From Salarchaeum japonicum (GTDB lineage: Archaea > Halobacteriota > Halobacteria > Halobacteriales > Halobacteriaceae): a stretch of DNA of 64,000 nucleotides. Made by a program: the position numbers and the translations under genes. Each line of letters begins with the position of its first letter. The stretch's first letter is position 1. The stretch spans positions 2,051,564-2,115,563 of the forward strand of contig NZ_CP085324.1 of NCBI RefSeq assembly GCF_020614395.1, given 5' to 3'. Below the pieces are notes generated by a model. The model was not told where the DNA came from. It searched no databases and worked only from the letters and a program-made list of their open reading frames with translations. Positions 1-8,225 of the stretch are shown in pieces.

Positions 1-562
1 CGAGCGCGACGAGGCGCTGGCGGTGCGCGCCCTCGGGGTAGACGAGGCGGCCGCCGTCCGCGAGCTGAGCGCGGAGCGCGCGGGGCGGCCGAACGGCGGC
101 GGCTTCGACGAGAATCCGGTCGTAGGGCGCGTACGCGGGCAGGCCGTCCGCGCCGTTCGCGCAGTCCACGAGCACGTCGCCGTAGCCGGCGTCGGCGAGC
201 GTGCGGCGGGCGTCGTAGACGAGGCGGCGGTCGATGTCAACCGCGTGCACGCGCTGTGCGCCGACGAGTTCCGCGAGCAACGCGGCCGTGTAGCCGACGC
301 CGACGCCGACGACGAGCACGTCGTTTCCGGGTTCGGGGTGGAGGGCTTCGACGAGGCGGGCGGCCGTTGAGGGCGCGAGCACGCGCGTGCCGCGGTGTTC
401 GAACTCGCGGTCGGCGTACGCGCGGTGGCCGGCGTCGTCGTCCACGAACTCGTGGCGGGGGACGGTGCGCATCGCGTCCGCGACCGCGGGGTCGTGAACG
501 ACGTCCTTCGTGTCGTGTTCGAGGCTCGTCACCATGTCGTCCCGAACCGCCGCGTACTCCAT
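1..562 (-). CDS. Divergent Pcm-like protein-L-isoaspartate O-methyltransferase paralog (partial, 3' end outside window)
   Basis: Class I SAM-dependent methyltransferase fold, closest to protein-L-isoaspartate carboxyl methyltransferase. The ATG at 562-560 opens a frame with no stop before the left edge, so at least 187 residues are visible. The 'RTVPRHEFV' segment, a GVGVGY SAM-binding loop and the late 'DGGRLVYPEG' strand all match Pcm. The GQTVSAPHM substrate-binding segment of the neighbouring true Pcm is replaced here by 'GTRVLAPST', so the repair activity may be altered or lost. It is last in a leftward cluster and starts 25 nt after the preceding methyltransferase stop. The family call is firm; the substrate is unknown. 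Confidence 0.75.
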   Translation of the reverse strand, partial: MEYAAVRDDMVTSLEHDTKDVVHDPAVADAMRTVPRHEFVDDDAGHRAYADREFEHRGTRVLAPSTAARLVEALHPEPGNDVLVVGVGVGYTAALLAELVGAQRVHAVDIDRRLVYDARRTLADAGYGDVLVDCANGADGLPAYAPYDRILVEAAAVRPPRALRAQLADGGRLVYPEGAHRQRLVAL

Positions 563-587
563 ACGACTGGATTGGTGCGAGCGGCCT

Positions 588-1502
588 TCAATCGTTCGCG
601 GGGCGGTCGGCGGCGACCGCCTGCGAGCGCGTGCCGGGCACGTCGGAGACGCGGGGGCGTTCGAAGCCGGCGGCGGCGAACCACTCGCCGAAGTCGGCTT
701 CCGCGTAGGCGTTCCCGCCGTCGGTGCGCGCGAGCATCTCGGCGGCGAGCAATCCCGGGTTCTCGGCGTGGTCGCGGAGGCGGTCGACGTGCACGACGGT
801 GCCGCCGGGCGGGACGGCGTCGTAGAGCGCGTCGAGCAGGCGTTCGTTGTCGTCGGGTGAGAGCGTGCGCGCGGTGTTCGCGCAGAACACGAGGTCGTAC
901 GTGCCCTCGACGCCGTCGAGCGGGTCGGTCGCCTGCAGGGAGACGGGTTCGTGTTCGAGGAGGGGTTCGTCCACCTCCACGACGTCCTGGGTGTCCGCGA
1001 GCGTCACGTCGTACCCGCGGCGCGCGAACTCCCGAGAGAACGTTCCCGACCCGCCGTAGGCGTCGAGGACGGTGGCGGCGTCGGGGTGTTCGTGGACGGC
1101 GGCAGTGACGGCGGCGCGCACGTCCCCCTCGTCGAGCGCGGCCATCGCGCCGAGGCGGTTCCGGGTGGCGTCCGGACTCGGGACGGGGCGGTCGCCGGTC
1201 TGCATCGTCTCGGGGAGCGCTATCCAGTCGTCGAGCGTGTCGAGTTCGTGGGGGAGCGAGCCGATGGAGCGGAGGTCGGTCTTCGAGAGGAAGCCGAGCA
1301 TGCGGTTCGTCGGTTCGAACCCGTCGTCGGTTCGGTGGAGGAAGCCGAGGTCGCAGAGCGTTTCGACGCCTATTCGGGCGGCGCGTTCGGTGACGCCGGT
1401 CTCGTCGGCGACGGCGGCGACGGTGTCGGCGTCGGTGACGACGGCGTCGAGGACGCCGGTTTCACGGGCGGCGCGGAGGAACAGGAGTTCCCGATAGTCC
1501 AT
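588..1502 (-). CDS. Class I SAM-dependent methyltransferase with N-terminal winged-helix domain
   Basis: The 304-residue protein resembles O-methyltransferases of the acetylserotonin/hydroxyindole type. Residues 1-75 form a helical winged-helix (dimerisation) domain with a 'DTVAAVADETGVTERAA' recognition region. A SAM-binding Rossmann domain follows, with motif I 'LDAYGGSGT' at about 146-154 and an acidic residue after 'DVTLAD'. A later 'FCANTARTLS' and 'PPGGTVVHVD' match motifs IV-VI. It sits between two Pcm paralogs on the same strand, 30 nt after pcm, so it is probably co-transcribed with them. The acceptor substrate cannot be read from the sequence. Confidence 0.75.
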   Translation of the reverse strand: MDYRELLFLRAARETGVLDAVVTDADTVAAVADETGVTERAARIGVETLCDLGFLHRTDDGFEPTNRMLGFLSKTDLRSIGSLPHELDTLDDWIALPETMQTGDRPVPSPDATRNRLGAMAALDEGDVRAAVTAAVHEHPDAATVLDAYGGSGTFSREFARRGYDVTLADTQDVVEVDEPLLEHEPVSLQATDPLDGVEGTYDLVFCANTARTLSPDDNERLLDALYDAVPPGGTVVHVDRLRDHAENPGLLAAEMLARTDGGNAYAEADFGEWFAAAGFERPRVSDVPGTRSQAVAADRPAND

Positions 1503-1532
1503 ACGGCGTAGTGAGTCCGGCGGGGGATAAAG

Positions 1533-2165
1533 TCACTCGCCGTCGCCCTGCATGCGGACGAACCGGACGTCGGAGAGGTACTCGCGGTCGAGCCGTCCGT
1601 CGGATTTCTCGGCGGAGACGAGCGTCTGCGTCACGTCGCCGACGGGGGCGAGCACGCGCCCGCCGTCGCGGAGCTGGTCGCGTATCGCGGTCGGAATCGA
1701 CCGGGTGGCGCACGTGAGGTAGGCGGCGTCGTAGGGCGCGTGGGCGGGCCAGCCGTCGTGGCCGTCGCCGTGGCGCACGGACACGTCGCCGTAGCCCGCG
1801 TTCGCGAGGTTCTCGCGGGCGGTGTCGGCGAGCGATTCGAGGTACTCGACGCTGTAGACGTTCTCGGGGCCGACGAGTTCGGCGGTGACCGCGGCGTGGT
1901 AGCCGCAGCCGGTGCCGATTTCGAGCGTCTCGTCGCCCTCGCGGAGGGCGAGGCGGTCGCACATCGCGGCGACCATGTGCGGCGCGCTCACGGTCTGGCC
2001 GTCGCCGATTGGGAGCGGGCGGTCGGCGTACGCGCCCCCCTGCTGGTCGTCGGGGACGAACTCGTGGCGGGGGACGGTGCGGAGGGCGTCGAGGACGCGC
2101 TCGGAGAAGTCGTGTCTGCGGGCGAGGCGGTCGGCGAGGCTGTCGCGGGCGTCCGCGAAGTCCAT
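1533..2165 (-). CDS. pcm: Protein-L-isoaspartate O-methyltransferase
   Basis: This cytosolic repair enzyme methylates L-isoaspartyl residues arising from aged Asn/Asp using SAM. Its 210 residues are normal length for the family. The diagnostic GQTVSAPHM segment is at residues 56-64, the SAM loop 'EIGTGCGYH' at about 82-90, and 'DGGRVLAPVG' near the C terminus. Its ATG shares one base with the TAA of the upstream zinc-finger gene (TAATG), so the two are probably translationally coupled. The same arrangement of this zinc-finger family with Pcm is familiar from other haloarchaea. Confidence 0.92.
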   Translation of the reverse strand: MDFADARDSLADRLARRHDFSERVLDALRTVPRHEFVPDDQQGGAYADRPLPIGDGQTVSAPHMVAAMCDRLALREGDETLEIGTGCGYHAAVTAELVGPENVYSVEYLESLADTARENLANAGYGDVSVRHGDGHDGWPAHAPYDAAYLTCATRSIPTAIRDQLRDGGRVLAPVGDVTQTLVSAEKSDGRLDREYLSDVRFVRMQGDGE

Positions 2166-2818
2166 TACCAGGCAGACCAGGCGGTCGAGGTCTCGTCGTA
2201 GCCGTACACGCGCTTGATGTCCTTCGCCATCGCCACGTCGCCGTCGTGGCCGATCTTCTGGAAGTCGTAGCGTTCGAGGGCGTCCTCGCGGACGTGGATA
2301 CCCGTGATGGAGAACTCCTCGTCCCCGAACTCGTGGTTCTCCCCGACGGTGAACTCGTAGTCACCGGGGACGTGAAGGGTGATGCTTCGCGTGCGGTCGT
2401 GCGCGCCGTCCCGCGGGTGGAGCGTGACGGCCACTTCGACGTTGTCCACGGCGCGCGTCCAGAACGTCCCCACGTCCTCGGCGGTCGCGCGAACCTCGCG
2501 CGTCTCGTCGCCGGTCTGGAGGTCGGTGATGCGAACCTGCATGATGGCTTCCTCCGTCTCGACGATGAACTCCTCGCCGGTCTCCACGGTCTCGTCCGCG
2601 GGAACCTCGACGGTCGTGGTGAACGACTCGCCGCCCTGGGAGACGACGACATCCCGCTCGACCGTTCGCTCGGACTCCAGGGGTTCCTTGTGGACGTGCC
2701 CGCAGTCCGTGCACTTCACGGTCGCCGTCCCGCCGCCCGTCGTGAGGACCTCGTGTTCCGTTTCGAGGTCCGGCGAGCACGACGGACACGCCAGGCCGAC
2801 GCGTTGCTGTTGGCTCAT
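2165..2818 (-). CDS. HVO_0476-family zinc finger protein
   Basis: A 217-residue haloarchaeal protein of the HVO_0476 family, function unknown. A CPSC pair near residue 12 and a CTDC pair near residue 37 make a four-cysteine zinc ribbon. The rest is a beta-rich acidic domain with paired strands and a conserved Tyr-rich C terminus ('YDFQKIGHDGD', 'RVYGYDE'). It is first in the leftward cluster and overlaps pcm by one base. The zinc ribbon suggests nucleic-acid or protein binding, but nothing in the sequence specifies a target. Confidence 0.85.
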   Translation of the reverse strand: MSQQQRVGLACPSCSPDLETEHEVLTTGGGTATVKCTDCGHVHKEPLESERTVERDVVVSQGGESFTTTVEVPADETVETGEEFIVETEEAIMQVRITDLQTGDETREVRATAEDVGTFWTRAVDNVEVAVTLHPRDGAHDRTRSITLHVPGDYEFTVGENHEFGDEEFSITGIHVREDALERYDFQKIGHDGDVAMAKDIKRVYGYDETSTAWSAW

Positions 2819-2857
2819 ACCGACTACGAGGGCGCGGAGCCGTAAAAATCCGCGGAG

Positions 2858-3805
2858 TCAGTCGTCCGCGCTCGGGAGCGTGACCGCGTCCCCGTCCGCG
2901 TAGACGGTGGGGTTCTCGATGATGCCGTCGAGGTGGAGGGGGGCGTCGGTGTCGCCGCCGATACCGGCGTCGTCGCCGATGGCGATGTGGACGGTTCCGG
3001 CGGCCTTCTCGTCGAGCAGCACGGAGCCGACGAGGTCGCTGACGGCGACGTTCGTGCCGATGCCGAGTTCCGCGAGGTTGCGCGCGGCGCGTCCGACCTC
3101 GTCCTCGCCGGCCTCGACCTGTGCGCGCACGTCGTCGTCAGAGATGTGTGTGACGTAGCCGTCCTCGACCTCGAACGTGAGTTCCGTGTCGAGGCGTCCG
3201 TGGGGCATCATCGTGCCGTCCACGACGTACGTGCCGTTCGCGGTCTCGGGGCTGACGAACACCTCGCCCGCGGGGAGGTTCGAGAACTCGCCGTCCTCGT
3301 GGACGATGCCCGTGTCCTGCAACCACTCGCGGTCGCCGGGTTCGAACGTGATGTCGGTGCCGGCGGGCGTCGTCACACGAACCTCGTCGGCGTCCGCGAC
3401 CTGGCTCAGCACGTCCGCGCAGTGCCGGCGAATCAGCGTGTAGTCCGCGTCCAGGCCCGTGGTGAACACGTCCTCCGTGATGCCGGGGAGGGTCGCGCCG
3501 CGAGCGCCCGCCTCGTTCGCCCGGGAGCGCGCGCGAGTGTGCGAGAGCGACTTCGTGGTGGGCGCGAGGAACACGTCGCTGTCGCGCATCGCGGCGGCGA
3601 CGGGCGCGGGCGGTTCCGCGCCGTGCTGGTCGCCGGGCGGGTAGCGGAGAATCGTCGCGTCGTCGGTGACCTCGCGGGCGGCGGCGTACAGCGCGTCCCC
3701 GATGAATTCGCGCTTGTCGTCGGTGACGACGACGCACGTCTCACCGGGTTCGACGCCGAGACACTGGACGACCGCGGTCTCCGCGGCCTCTTCGAGTACC
3801 GTCAT
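2858..3805 (-). CDS. Aminopeptidase, leucyl aminopeptidase/aminopeptidase T-like (M29-type, COG2309)
   Basis: The 315-residue protein resembles the short archaeal members of the thermophilic metallo-aminopeptidase group. It has an N-terminal alpha/beta domain ('VVVTDDKREFIGDAL', 'FLAPTTKSLSHT'). The C-terminal catalytic half carries a 'PAGTDITF' turn, 'NLPAGEVFVSPE', a His in 'MMPHGR', and Glu/Asp/His residues in 'LAELGIGTN' and 'GTVHIAIGDD' that would form the metal site. These enzymes remove N-terminal residues from peptides in the cytosol. It is probably monocistronic, with a 39-nt gap to the zinc-finger gene. The exact metal ligands cannot be fixed without an alignment. Confidence 0.7.
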   Translation of the reverse strand: MTVLEEAAETAVVQCLGVEPGETCVVVTDDKREFIGDALYAAAREVTDDATILRYPPGDQHGAEPPAPVAAAMRDSDVFLAPTTKSLSHTRARSRANEAGARGATLPGITEDVFTTGLDADYTLIRRHCADVLSQVADADEVRVTTPAGTDITFEPGDREWLQDTGIVHEDGEFSNLPAGEVFVSPETANGTYVVDGTMMPHGRLDTELTFEVEDGYVTHISDDDVRAQVEAGEDEVGRAARNLAELGIGTNVAVSDLVGSVLLDEKAAGTVHIAIGDDAGIGGDTDAPLHLDGIIENPTVYADGDAVTLPSADD

Positions 3806-3848
3806 GGCGGAACCCTCGCGGGCGGGGAGGTTAGGCGTTGTCTTCTCT

Positions 3849-3860
3849 CGAAACGATTAT
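3849..3860 (+). promoter_or_regulatory. Predicted promoter of gap
   Basis: The sequence CGAAACGATTAT looks like a BRE followed by a TATA-type box. Its centre is about 29 nt before the ATG at 3886, so a leaderless or nearly leaderless transcript is expected. Confidence 0.55.
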
Positions 3861-3885
3861 CCGGCGTCCGTGGGGAGTGAGCAGT

Positions 3886-4893
3886 ATGATTCGCGTCGGT
3901 ATCAACGGCTACGGAACCATCGGGAAGCGCGTGGCGGACGCGGTCCGCGACCAGCCGGACATGGAGGTCGTCGGCGTCGCGAAGACGCGGCCGAACTTCG
4001 AGGCCGAGCGCGCGGTTGCGCGCGGCTACGACCTGTACGCGGCCATCGAAGACCGGGCGAGCCAGTTCGCGGACGCCGGCATCGAGACCGCCGGCCTCGT
4101 GGACGAACTCGTCGCACAGAGCGACGTGGTGGTGGACGCGACGCCCTCGGGTATCGGCGCGCAGAACAAGGAACTGTACGAGGAGTACGACACGCCCGCG
4201 CTCTATCAGGGCGGCGAGGACGCCGACGTGGCGGACGTGAGCTTCAACGCCCGCGGGAACTTCGACGACGCCCGGAACGCAGACCACGTGCGCGTCGTCT
4301 CCTGTAACACCACCGGCCTCAGCCGACTCCTCGCACCGCTCCGTGAGGAGTACGGCGTCGAGAAGGCGCGCGTCACGCTCGTCCGGCGCGGCGGCGACCC
4401 CGGACAGACGAGCCGCGGCCCCATCGACGACATCCTCCCGAACCCCATCACGCTCCCCTCCCACCACGGCCCGGACGTGAACACCATCTTCCCCGACCTC
4501 GACATCGACACCCTCGGCCTGAAGGTGCCGGCGACCCTGATGCACATGCACTCCGTGAACGTCACGCTCGAATCCGAACCGAGCGCGGACGACGTGCGCG
4601 ACCTCCTCGAAGGCGAGTCCCGTATCTTCTGCATCCCGCCCGAGTTCGACATCGACGGCACGGGCAAACTCAAGGAGTACGCGAAAGACCTGGGTCGGCC
4701 GCGCGGCGACGTGTGGGAGAACGGCCTCTGGAGCGAGTCCGTGACGATGGAAGGAAACGACCTCTACCTGTTCCAGGCCATCCACCAGGAGTCCGACGTG
4801 GTGCCGGAGAACGTGGACGCCATCCGCGCGGTCACCGACTCGATGGACGGCGCGGAGAGCATCGAGACGACGAACAGCGCGCTCGGCATCTAG
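3886..4893 (+). CDS. gap: Type II (archaeal) glyceraldehyde-3-phosphate dehydrogenase
   Basis: This 335-residue enzyme interconverts glyceraldehyde-3-phosphate and 1,3-bisphosphoglycerate with NAD(P). In haloarchaea the type II enzyme is generally linked to gluconeogenesis. The Rossmann start '[15 protein letters not shown]' is at residues 2-16. The archaeal active-site segment SCNTTGL gives catalytic Cys140. A conserved 'RRGGDP' and a C-terminal '[16 protein letters not shown]' complete the family pattern. The ATG at 3886 was preferred over an in-frame upstream start because the TATA-like box lies about 29 nt before it. Confidence 0.95.
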   Translation: MIRVGINGYGTIGKRVADAVRDQPDMEVVGVAKTRPNFEAERAVARGYDLYAAIEDRASQFADAGIETAGLVDELVAQSDVVVDATPSGIGAQNKELYEEYDTPALYQGGEDADVADVSFNARGNFDDARNADHVRVVSCNTTGLSRLLAPLREEYGVEKARVTLVRRGGDPGQTSRGPIDDILPNPITLPSHHGPDVNTIFPDLDIDTLGLKVPATLMHMHSVNVTLESEPSADDVRDLLEGESRIFCIPPEFDIDGTGKLKEYAKDLGRPRGDVWENGLWSESVTMEGNDLYLFQAIHQESDVVPENVDAIRAVTDSMDGAESIETTNSALGI

Positions 4894-4900
4894 ACACCCC

Positions 4901-4915
4901 CGAAACCTTATCCCC
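4901..4915 (+). promoter_or_regulatory. Predicted promoter of hsp20
   Basis: CGAAACCTTATCC forms a BRE plus TATA-like box centred about 27 nt before the ATG at 4937, consistent with a leaderless mRNA. Confidence 0.5.
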
Positions 4916-4936
4916 GACCCGGGGCAAGGGAGCGGT

Positions 4937-5305
4937 ATGCGCCGCGACGACCGCGACGACCCGTTCGACGACTTCTTCGACGAGATAGAGCGGATGATGA
5001 ACGACATGCGCGGCGGGATGGACGAGTCCGGGTTCGGCACCGACACGCACGTCACCGTCTACGAGGAGGACGACGAGGTGCGCGTGGTCGCCGACCTCCC
5101 GGGCGTCGAGAAGGAGGACATCGACCTGAAGTGCGACGGCGACGTCCTCACCATCAGCGCGGCGACGGACGCCCGCGAGTACGACGAACGCATCGAACTT
5201 CCCGCGCGCGTGGACGAACACTCGGCGAGCGCGACCTACAACAACGGCGTGCTCGAAGTGTCGTTCGACCGCCTGGAGGACTCCGCGGACATCAGCGTCG
5301 AGTAG
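4937..5305 (+). CDS. Hsp20/alpha-crystallin family small heat shock protein
   Basis: The 122-residue protein is an ATP-independent holdase type. The N terminus (1-32) is charged and Met-rich. The alpha-crystallin beta-sandwich runs from about 37 to 119, with 'VVADLPGVEKEDIDLKC' and the closing 'ATYNNGVLEVSF' strand that matches the family's AxxxNGVLxV motif. The C-terminal I-x-I tail is short. The last 14 bases overlap the end of the convergent RimK-type gene, so the two transcripts are antisense to each other at their 3' ends. Confidence 0.9.
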   Translation: MRRDDRDDPFDDFFDEIERMMNDMRGGMDESGFGTDTHVTVYEEDDEVRVVADLPGVEKEDIDLKCDGDVLTISAATDAREYDERIELPARVDEHSASATYNNGVLEVSFDRLEDSADISVE

Positions 5306-6137
5306 CCCGCACCAGTCCGGCGAGGCGGTCGTAGAAGCCGGGTTCGTACTTCGTTTCTGCGTCTATCGTCGGTCGCGCGTTCGTCTCGTTCACCACCGTC
5401 CGCGCGCCCGTGTCCAGTACGTCCACGCCGAGGAGCGGAATGTCGAGTACGTCGGCGGCGTCCTCCGCGAGAGTTTTGACGCGGTCGGGCGGGTCGGTTC
5501 CGGTGGCGTCCGCGCCCCGGTGGACGTTGTGCTTCCAGCCGGAGCCGCGGCGTTCGACCGCGCCCGCGTACTCGCCGTCGAGCACCATCACCCGATAGTC
5601 GGTCGCGTCCGGGACGCACTCCTGGACGAGGTATGACGTGTCGTCGGTCGCGGGGAAGTCGTGAATCAGGTCGAGGTAGTCCGTCACCCCGAGGAGCGAA
5701 TCGGGGTCGTCGAGCTTGGTGACGCCGACGCCGCGGGTGGCGGAGTTCGGTTTCACGACGACGGGATAGTCGAAGCCGGCGAGCGCGTCGAGCACGTCCG
5801 CGTCGTCGGTGGGGTTCGAGACGAACACCGTCTCCGGCACCGGGACGCCGGCGGTTTCGAGGCGCGCGAGCACGCCCGCCTTGTTCCGCGAGCGAAGCAC
5901 CGCGTTCCGGTCGTTCACCCACGGCACGTCCAGGAACGCGTCGAGCACACCGCCCTCCATCAGGCGACCAGGATAGACGAGGCCGACGTCGAAGTCACCG
6001 GGAGAGAATGGTGGGTCGGAGAGCGAGAGCGTTCGCTTCCGGTAGTTGACGTAGGAGGCTGAGATACCGCGGTCGGCGAGCGGGCCTCGAATCCGGTCGA
6101 GGGTCTCCGCGTCGGTCGCGACCGCGAGGGAGAGCAC
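5292..6137 (-). CDS. RimK/LysX-type ATP-grasp ligase
   Basis: The 281-residue ATP-grasp enzyme probably forms an amide bond by adding an amino acid, often glutamate, to a carboxyl group. ATP-grasp signatures are 'PVVVKPNSATRGVGV', 'YLVQECVP', 'DYRVMVLDGEY' and the metal-binding 'VNETNARPTI' near the C terminus. The start is GTG at 6137, whose G is the last base of the rpl10e stop (TAGTG). An in-frame upstream ATG would lie inside rpl10e and is rejected. Translational coupling to a ribosomal protein gene suggests a link to ribosome modification or amino-acid metabolism. That is inference; the substrate is unknown. Confidence 0.8.
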   Translation of the reverse strand: MLSLAVATDAETLDRIRGPLADRGISASYVNYRKRTLSLSDPPFSPGDFDVGLVYPGRLMEGGVLDAFLDVPWVNDRNAVLRSRNKAGVLARLETAGVPVPETVFVSNPTDDADVLDALAGFDYPVVVKPNSATRGVGVTKLDDPDSLLGVTDYLDLIHDFPATDDTSYLVQECVPDATDYRVMVLDGEYAGAVERRGSGWKHNVHRGADATGTDPPDRVKTLAEDAADVLDIPLLGVDVLDTGARTVVNETNARPTIDAETKYEPGFYDRLAGLVRATRR

Positions 6138-6673
6138 TAGTCGAGCTGCGTGATGAGTTCCTCGCCGCGCTCCACCGTAATCTTGCACGGCGGCGTGATC
6201 TTGTTGTACGCGCGGCGGAAGGCTTCCTTGACGACGGCGGCTTCCTCGGGCTGACACCAGGCCGTGAAGATGCGGTCGCCGGGGTAGATGCGGGCGGCCG
6301 TGCCGACGGGCACGCCGAACGCCTGCCGCATACCGTCGGAAACGCGGTCTGCGCCCGCGCCGGTCGCCTGCTTGTTCTCGCGGAGGATCTGGTGCGGGAA
6401 CTTGCGGAGGATCATCTTGTAGTTCCCCTCGCCGAGTTCCTTGATGAGGTGGCGGTTCGCGGAGAGGCGCGCGGCCTCCATCGAACCGTGACGGATCTGG
6501 CACTCCTCCTCGGTTTCGAGGCTAATCTGGACGGGGTAGTCCTCCGGTTCGGACTGGAGGTCTCCCATCTTGAACTGTGCGATCTTCGAACCCGGAATGC
6601 CCGTGACGTAGTCGCGACGCGTGTACGAGGGCTTATCGATGGTCCGGTACATGGAAGCCGGATTGTCAGCCAT
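6137..6673 (-). CDS. rpl10e: Large ribosomal subunit protein L10e (uL16)
   Basis: The 178-residue archaeal uL16 homolog sits near the peptidyl-transferase centre and tRNA-binding region of the large subunit. Recognisable segments are the N-terminal '[19 protein letters not shown]', the conserved '[13 protein letters not shown]', '[13 protein letters not shown]' loop and '[15 protein letters not shown]'. Length and domain order are normal. It is first in a two-gene unit with the overlapping RimK-type ligase. A TATA-like box lies about 34 nt upstream of the ATG. Confidence 0.97.
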   Translation of the reverse strand: MADNPASMYRTIDKPSYTRRDYVTGIPGSKIAQFKMGDLQSEPEDYPVQISLETEEECQIRHGSMEAARLSANRHLIKELGEGNYKMILRKFPHQILRENKQATGAGADRVSDGMRQAFGVPVGTAARIYPGDRIFTAWCQPEEAAVVKEAFRRAYNKITPPCKITVERGEELITQLD

Positions 6674-6702
6674 GGTTACTACAGGCGTGTTCGGTCAGCG
6701 CG

Positions 6703-6712
6703 CCCATAAACC
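6703..6712 (-). promoter_or_regulatory. Predicted promoter of rpl10e
   Basis: On the minus strand GGGTTTATGG is a TATA-like box. Transcription would begin about 26 nt downstream, giving an mRNA leader of roughly 9 nt before the ATG at 6673. Confidence 0.5.
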
Positions 6713-6760
6713 CATCCTTTTGCGGCGACCGGAGTACCGGCCAGGATTCCCCGTATCGGT

Positions 6761-6770
6761 TCGTTTTACC
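6761..6770 (+). promoter_or_regulatory. Predicted promoter of the 6793 ATP-grasp gene
   Basis: TCGTTTTACC is a TATA-like box centred 27 nt before the ATG at 6793, predicting a leaderless transcript. It is divergent from, and does not overlap, the rpl10e promoter. Confidence 0.5.
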
Positions 6771-6792
6771 CCGCGGCGCGGGAGACTGAGGT

Positions 6793-8025
6793 ATGGCCGA
6801 ATTCCGCACGCACGACGAACTCGTGGACGCGGTGGCGGACGCCGACTTCGACCGGCCGCCCGCCGTCGTCGCGAACGCACACATCACCGGACTCGGCGTG
6901 GCGCGCGCGCTCTCCGCCAACGACGTGCCCGTCATCGCCATCGACCGCGTCGGAGACGGGGCCGCGCCCACGTCCGACGCCGTGGACTTCGCTGGCCGCG
7001 TCACCTACCCATTGGACGACCTCGCCGGGTTCCGGGAGGACGTGGAAGCCATCGCGGACGCCGCCGGCCACGACCTCGTGGCGTTCGGCTGTATGGACGA
7101 GTGGGTGCACGCGTTCGCGGACGCAGACCCCGACGGCGTCCGCCTGCCGTTCGCCGCGGAGCGCGTGGACGCCGTGCTCGATAAGAGTTCGCTCTACCGC
7201 ATCGCGGACGACCTCGGCGTTCCCTACCCCGAAACCCGGTGGTTGGACGAGACGAGCGTCGCGGACGCCATCGACGACCTCGGCCTCCCGCTCGTGGTGA
7301 AGCCCGCGCTCAAGCGCGAGTTCGAGGAGGCCGTCGGGACGAACGTCGTCGAGGTCGCGACTGAGGAGGAGTTCCGGGACGTCGTGGAACTCGCTTCCGA
7401 GGAGGATATCGAGGTGCTCGCTCAGGAGAAGGTCGAGAAGGCGACGGGCGAGGACGCCAGCCTCGCGTCCTACGTCCCGCCGTCGGGCACGAGCGACGCG
7501 CTCGGCATCGTCGGGAACGCCCGAGTCCGAAAACCGCTCGGGTACGGCACGTCCTGCGTCGTGCAGCGCACGGAGAACGACGCGCTCCGCGAGCGGGCGC
7601 TCGGCGTGCTCGACGAGACGGACTACTACGGCATCAGCGAGAGCGAGTTCGTGTACGACGAGAACCGCGAGGAGTACGTCCTGCTCGACATCAACACCCG
7701 GCCGTGGAAGTGGATCGGACTCCCCGTCCAGGCCGGCGCGAACCTCCCGCTCGCCGCGTACGCGGACGCCACCGACACCACCTACGAACCCGGCGAACTC
7801 CACGACGCGACCTGGGTGTTCCTCCCGGACTACCTCGAACTCCTCGCCACCGACCAGTCCTTCGTGGACGTCCTCCAACCCAGCGACTGGACGAGCTTCC
7901 TCTCCGGCGACTTCACCGAGCGAGACGACCTCACCGCGGGCGTCTACCGGCCCGACGACCCCGACCCAGCCTACCAAATCCTCCGCAACACCCTCGGCAT
8001 GCAGGACTACTACTGCGCCTGCTAA
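6793..8025 (+). CDS. ATP-grasp domain protein, carboxylate-amine ligase type
   Basis: The 410-residue protein has a pre-ATP-grasp Rossmann region ('AVVANAHITGLGVARAL'). The ATP-grasp core carries 'PLVVKPALKREFEEA' near residue 170, 'VLAQEKVEKATGED' and the metal/ATP signature 'YVLLDINTRPWKWI' near residue 300. Family members join a carboxylate to an amine with ATP hydrolysis. The 'NTRPWKW' motif is typical of the haloarchaeal carboxylate-amine ligase group, whose substrate is not known. It is divergent from rpl10e and is followed directly by the first dispersed element. Confidence 0.8.
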   Translation: MAEFRTHDELVDAVADADFDRPPAVVANAHITGLGVARALSANDVPVIAIDRVGDGAAPTSDAVDFAGRVTYPLDDLAGFREDVEAIADAAGHDLVAFGCMDEWVHAFADADPDGVRLPFAAERVDAVLDKSSLYRIADDLGVPYPETRWLDETSVADAIDDLGLPLVVKPALKREFEEAVGTNVVEVATEEEFRDVVELASEEDIEVLAQEKVEKATGEDASLASYVPPSGTSDALGIVGNARVRKPLGYGTSCVVQRTENDALRERALGVLDETDYYGISESEFVYDENREEYVLLDINTRPWKWIGLPVQAGANLPLAAYADATDTTYEPGELHDATWVFLPDYLELLATDQSFVDVLQPSDWTSFLSGDFTERDDLTAGVYRPDDPDPAYQILRNTLGMQDYYCAC

Positions 8026-8041
8026 CCCACCTTTTTACTGT

Positions 8042-8066
8042 GAGGGGGTCGCAAGGCGACCCCCTC
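8042..8066 (+). terminator. Hairpin terminator after the 6793 gene
   Basis: An 11-bp perfect stem (GAGGGGGTCGC with its complement) and a 3-nt loop begin 17 nt after the stop codon, just past a TTTTT run. In Archaea the T-run itself is the usual termination signal, so both parts may contribute. Confidence 0.5.
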
Positions 8067-8188
8067 CAGCAAAAACCTGGAGGGAAAAGCCGGTCGCCGG
8101 AGGCGACCGGTGAATCGCGCCGCGCGCGGCGCGAATGCGTCCCCATTGCCACAACCGTGCCGCCACAGCGACCGCTCCACCGCCTCGC

Positions 8189-8203
8189 GCGAACGTTCAA
8201 ATA
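8189..8203 (+). promoter_or_regulatory. Promoter block of dispersed element A
   Basis: GCGAACGTTCAAATA reads as a BRE followed by the TATA-type box TTCAAATA. Transcription should begin near 8226-8228, at the start of the conserved stem-loop region. The same block is repeated in copies B and C. Confidence 0.5.
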
Positions 8204-8225
8204 GGAGGGCGCGGCCAGCGGTCGG

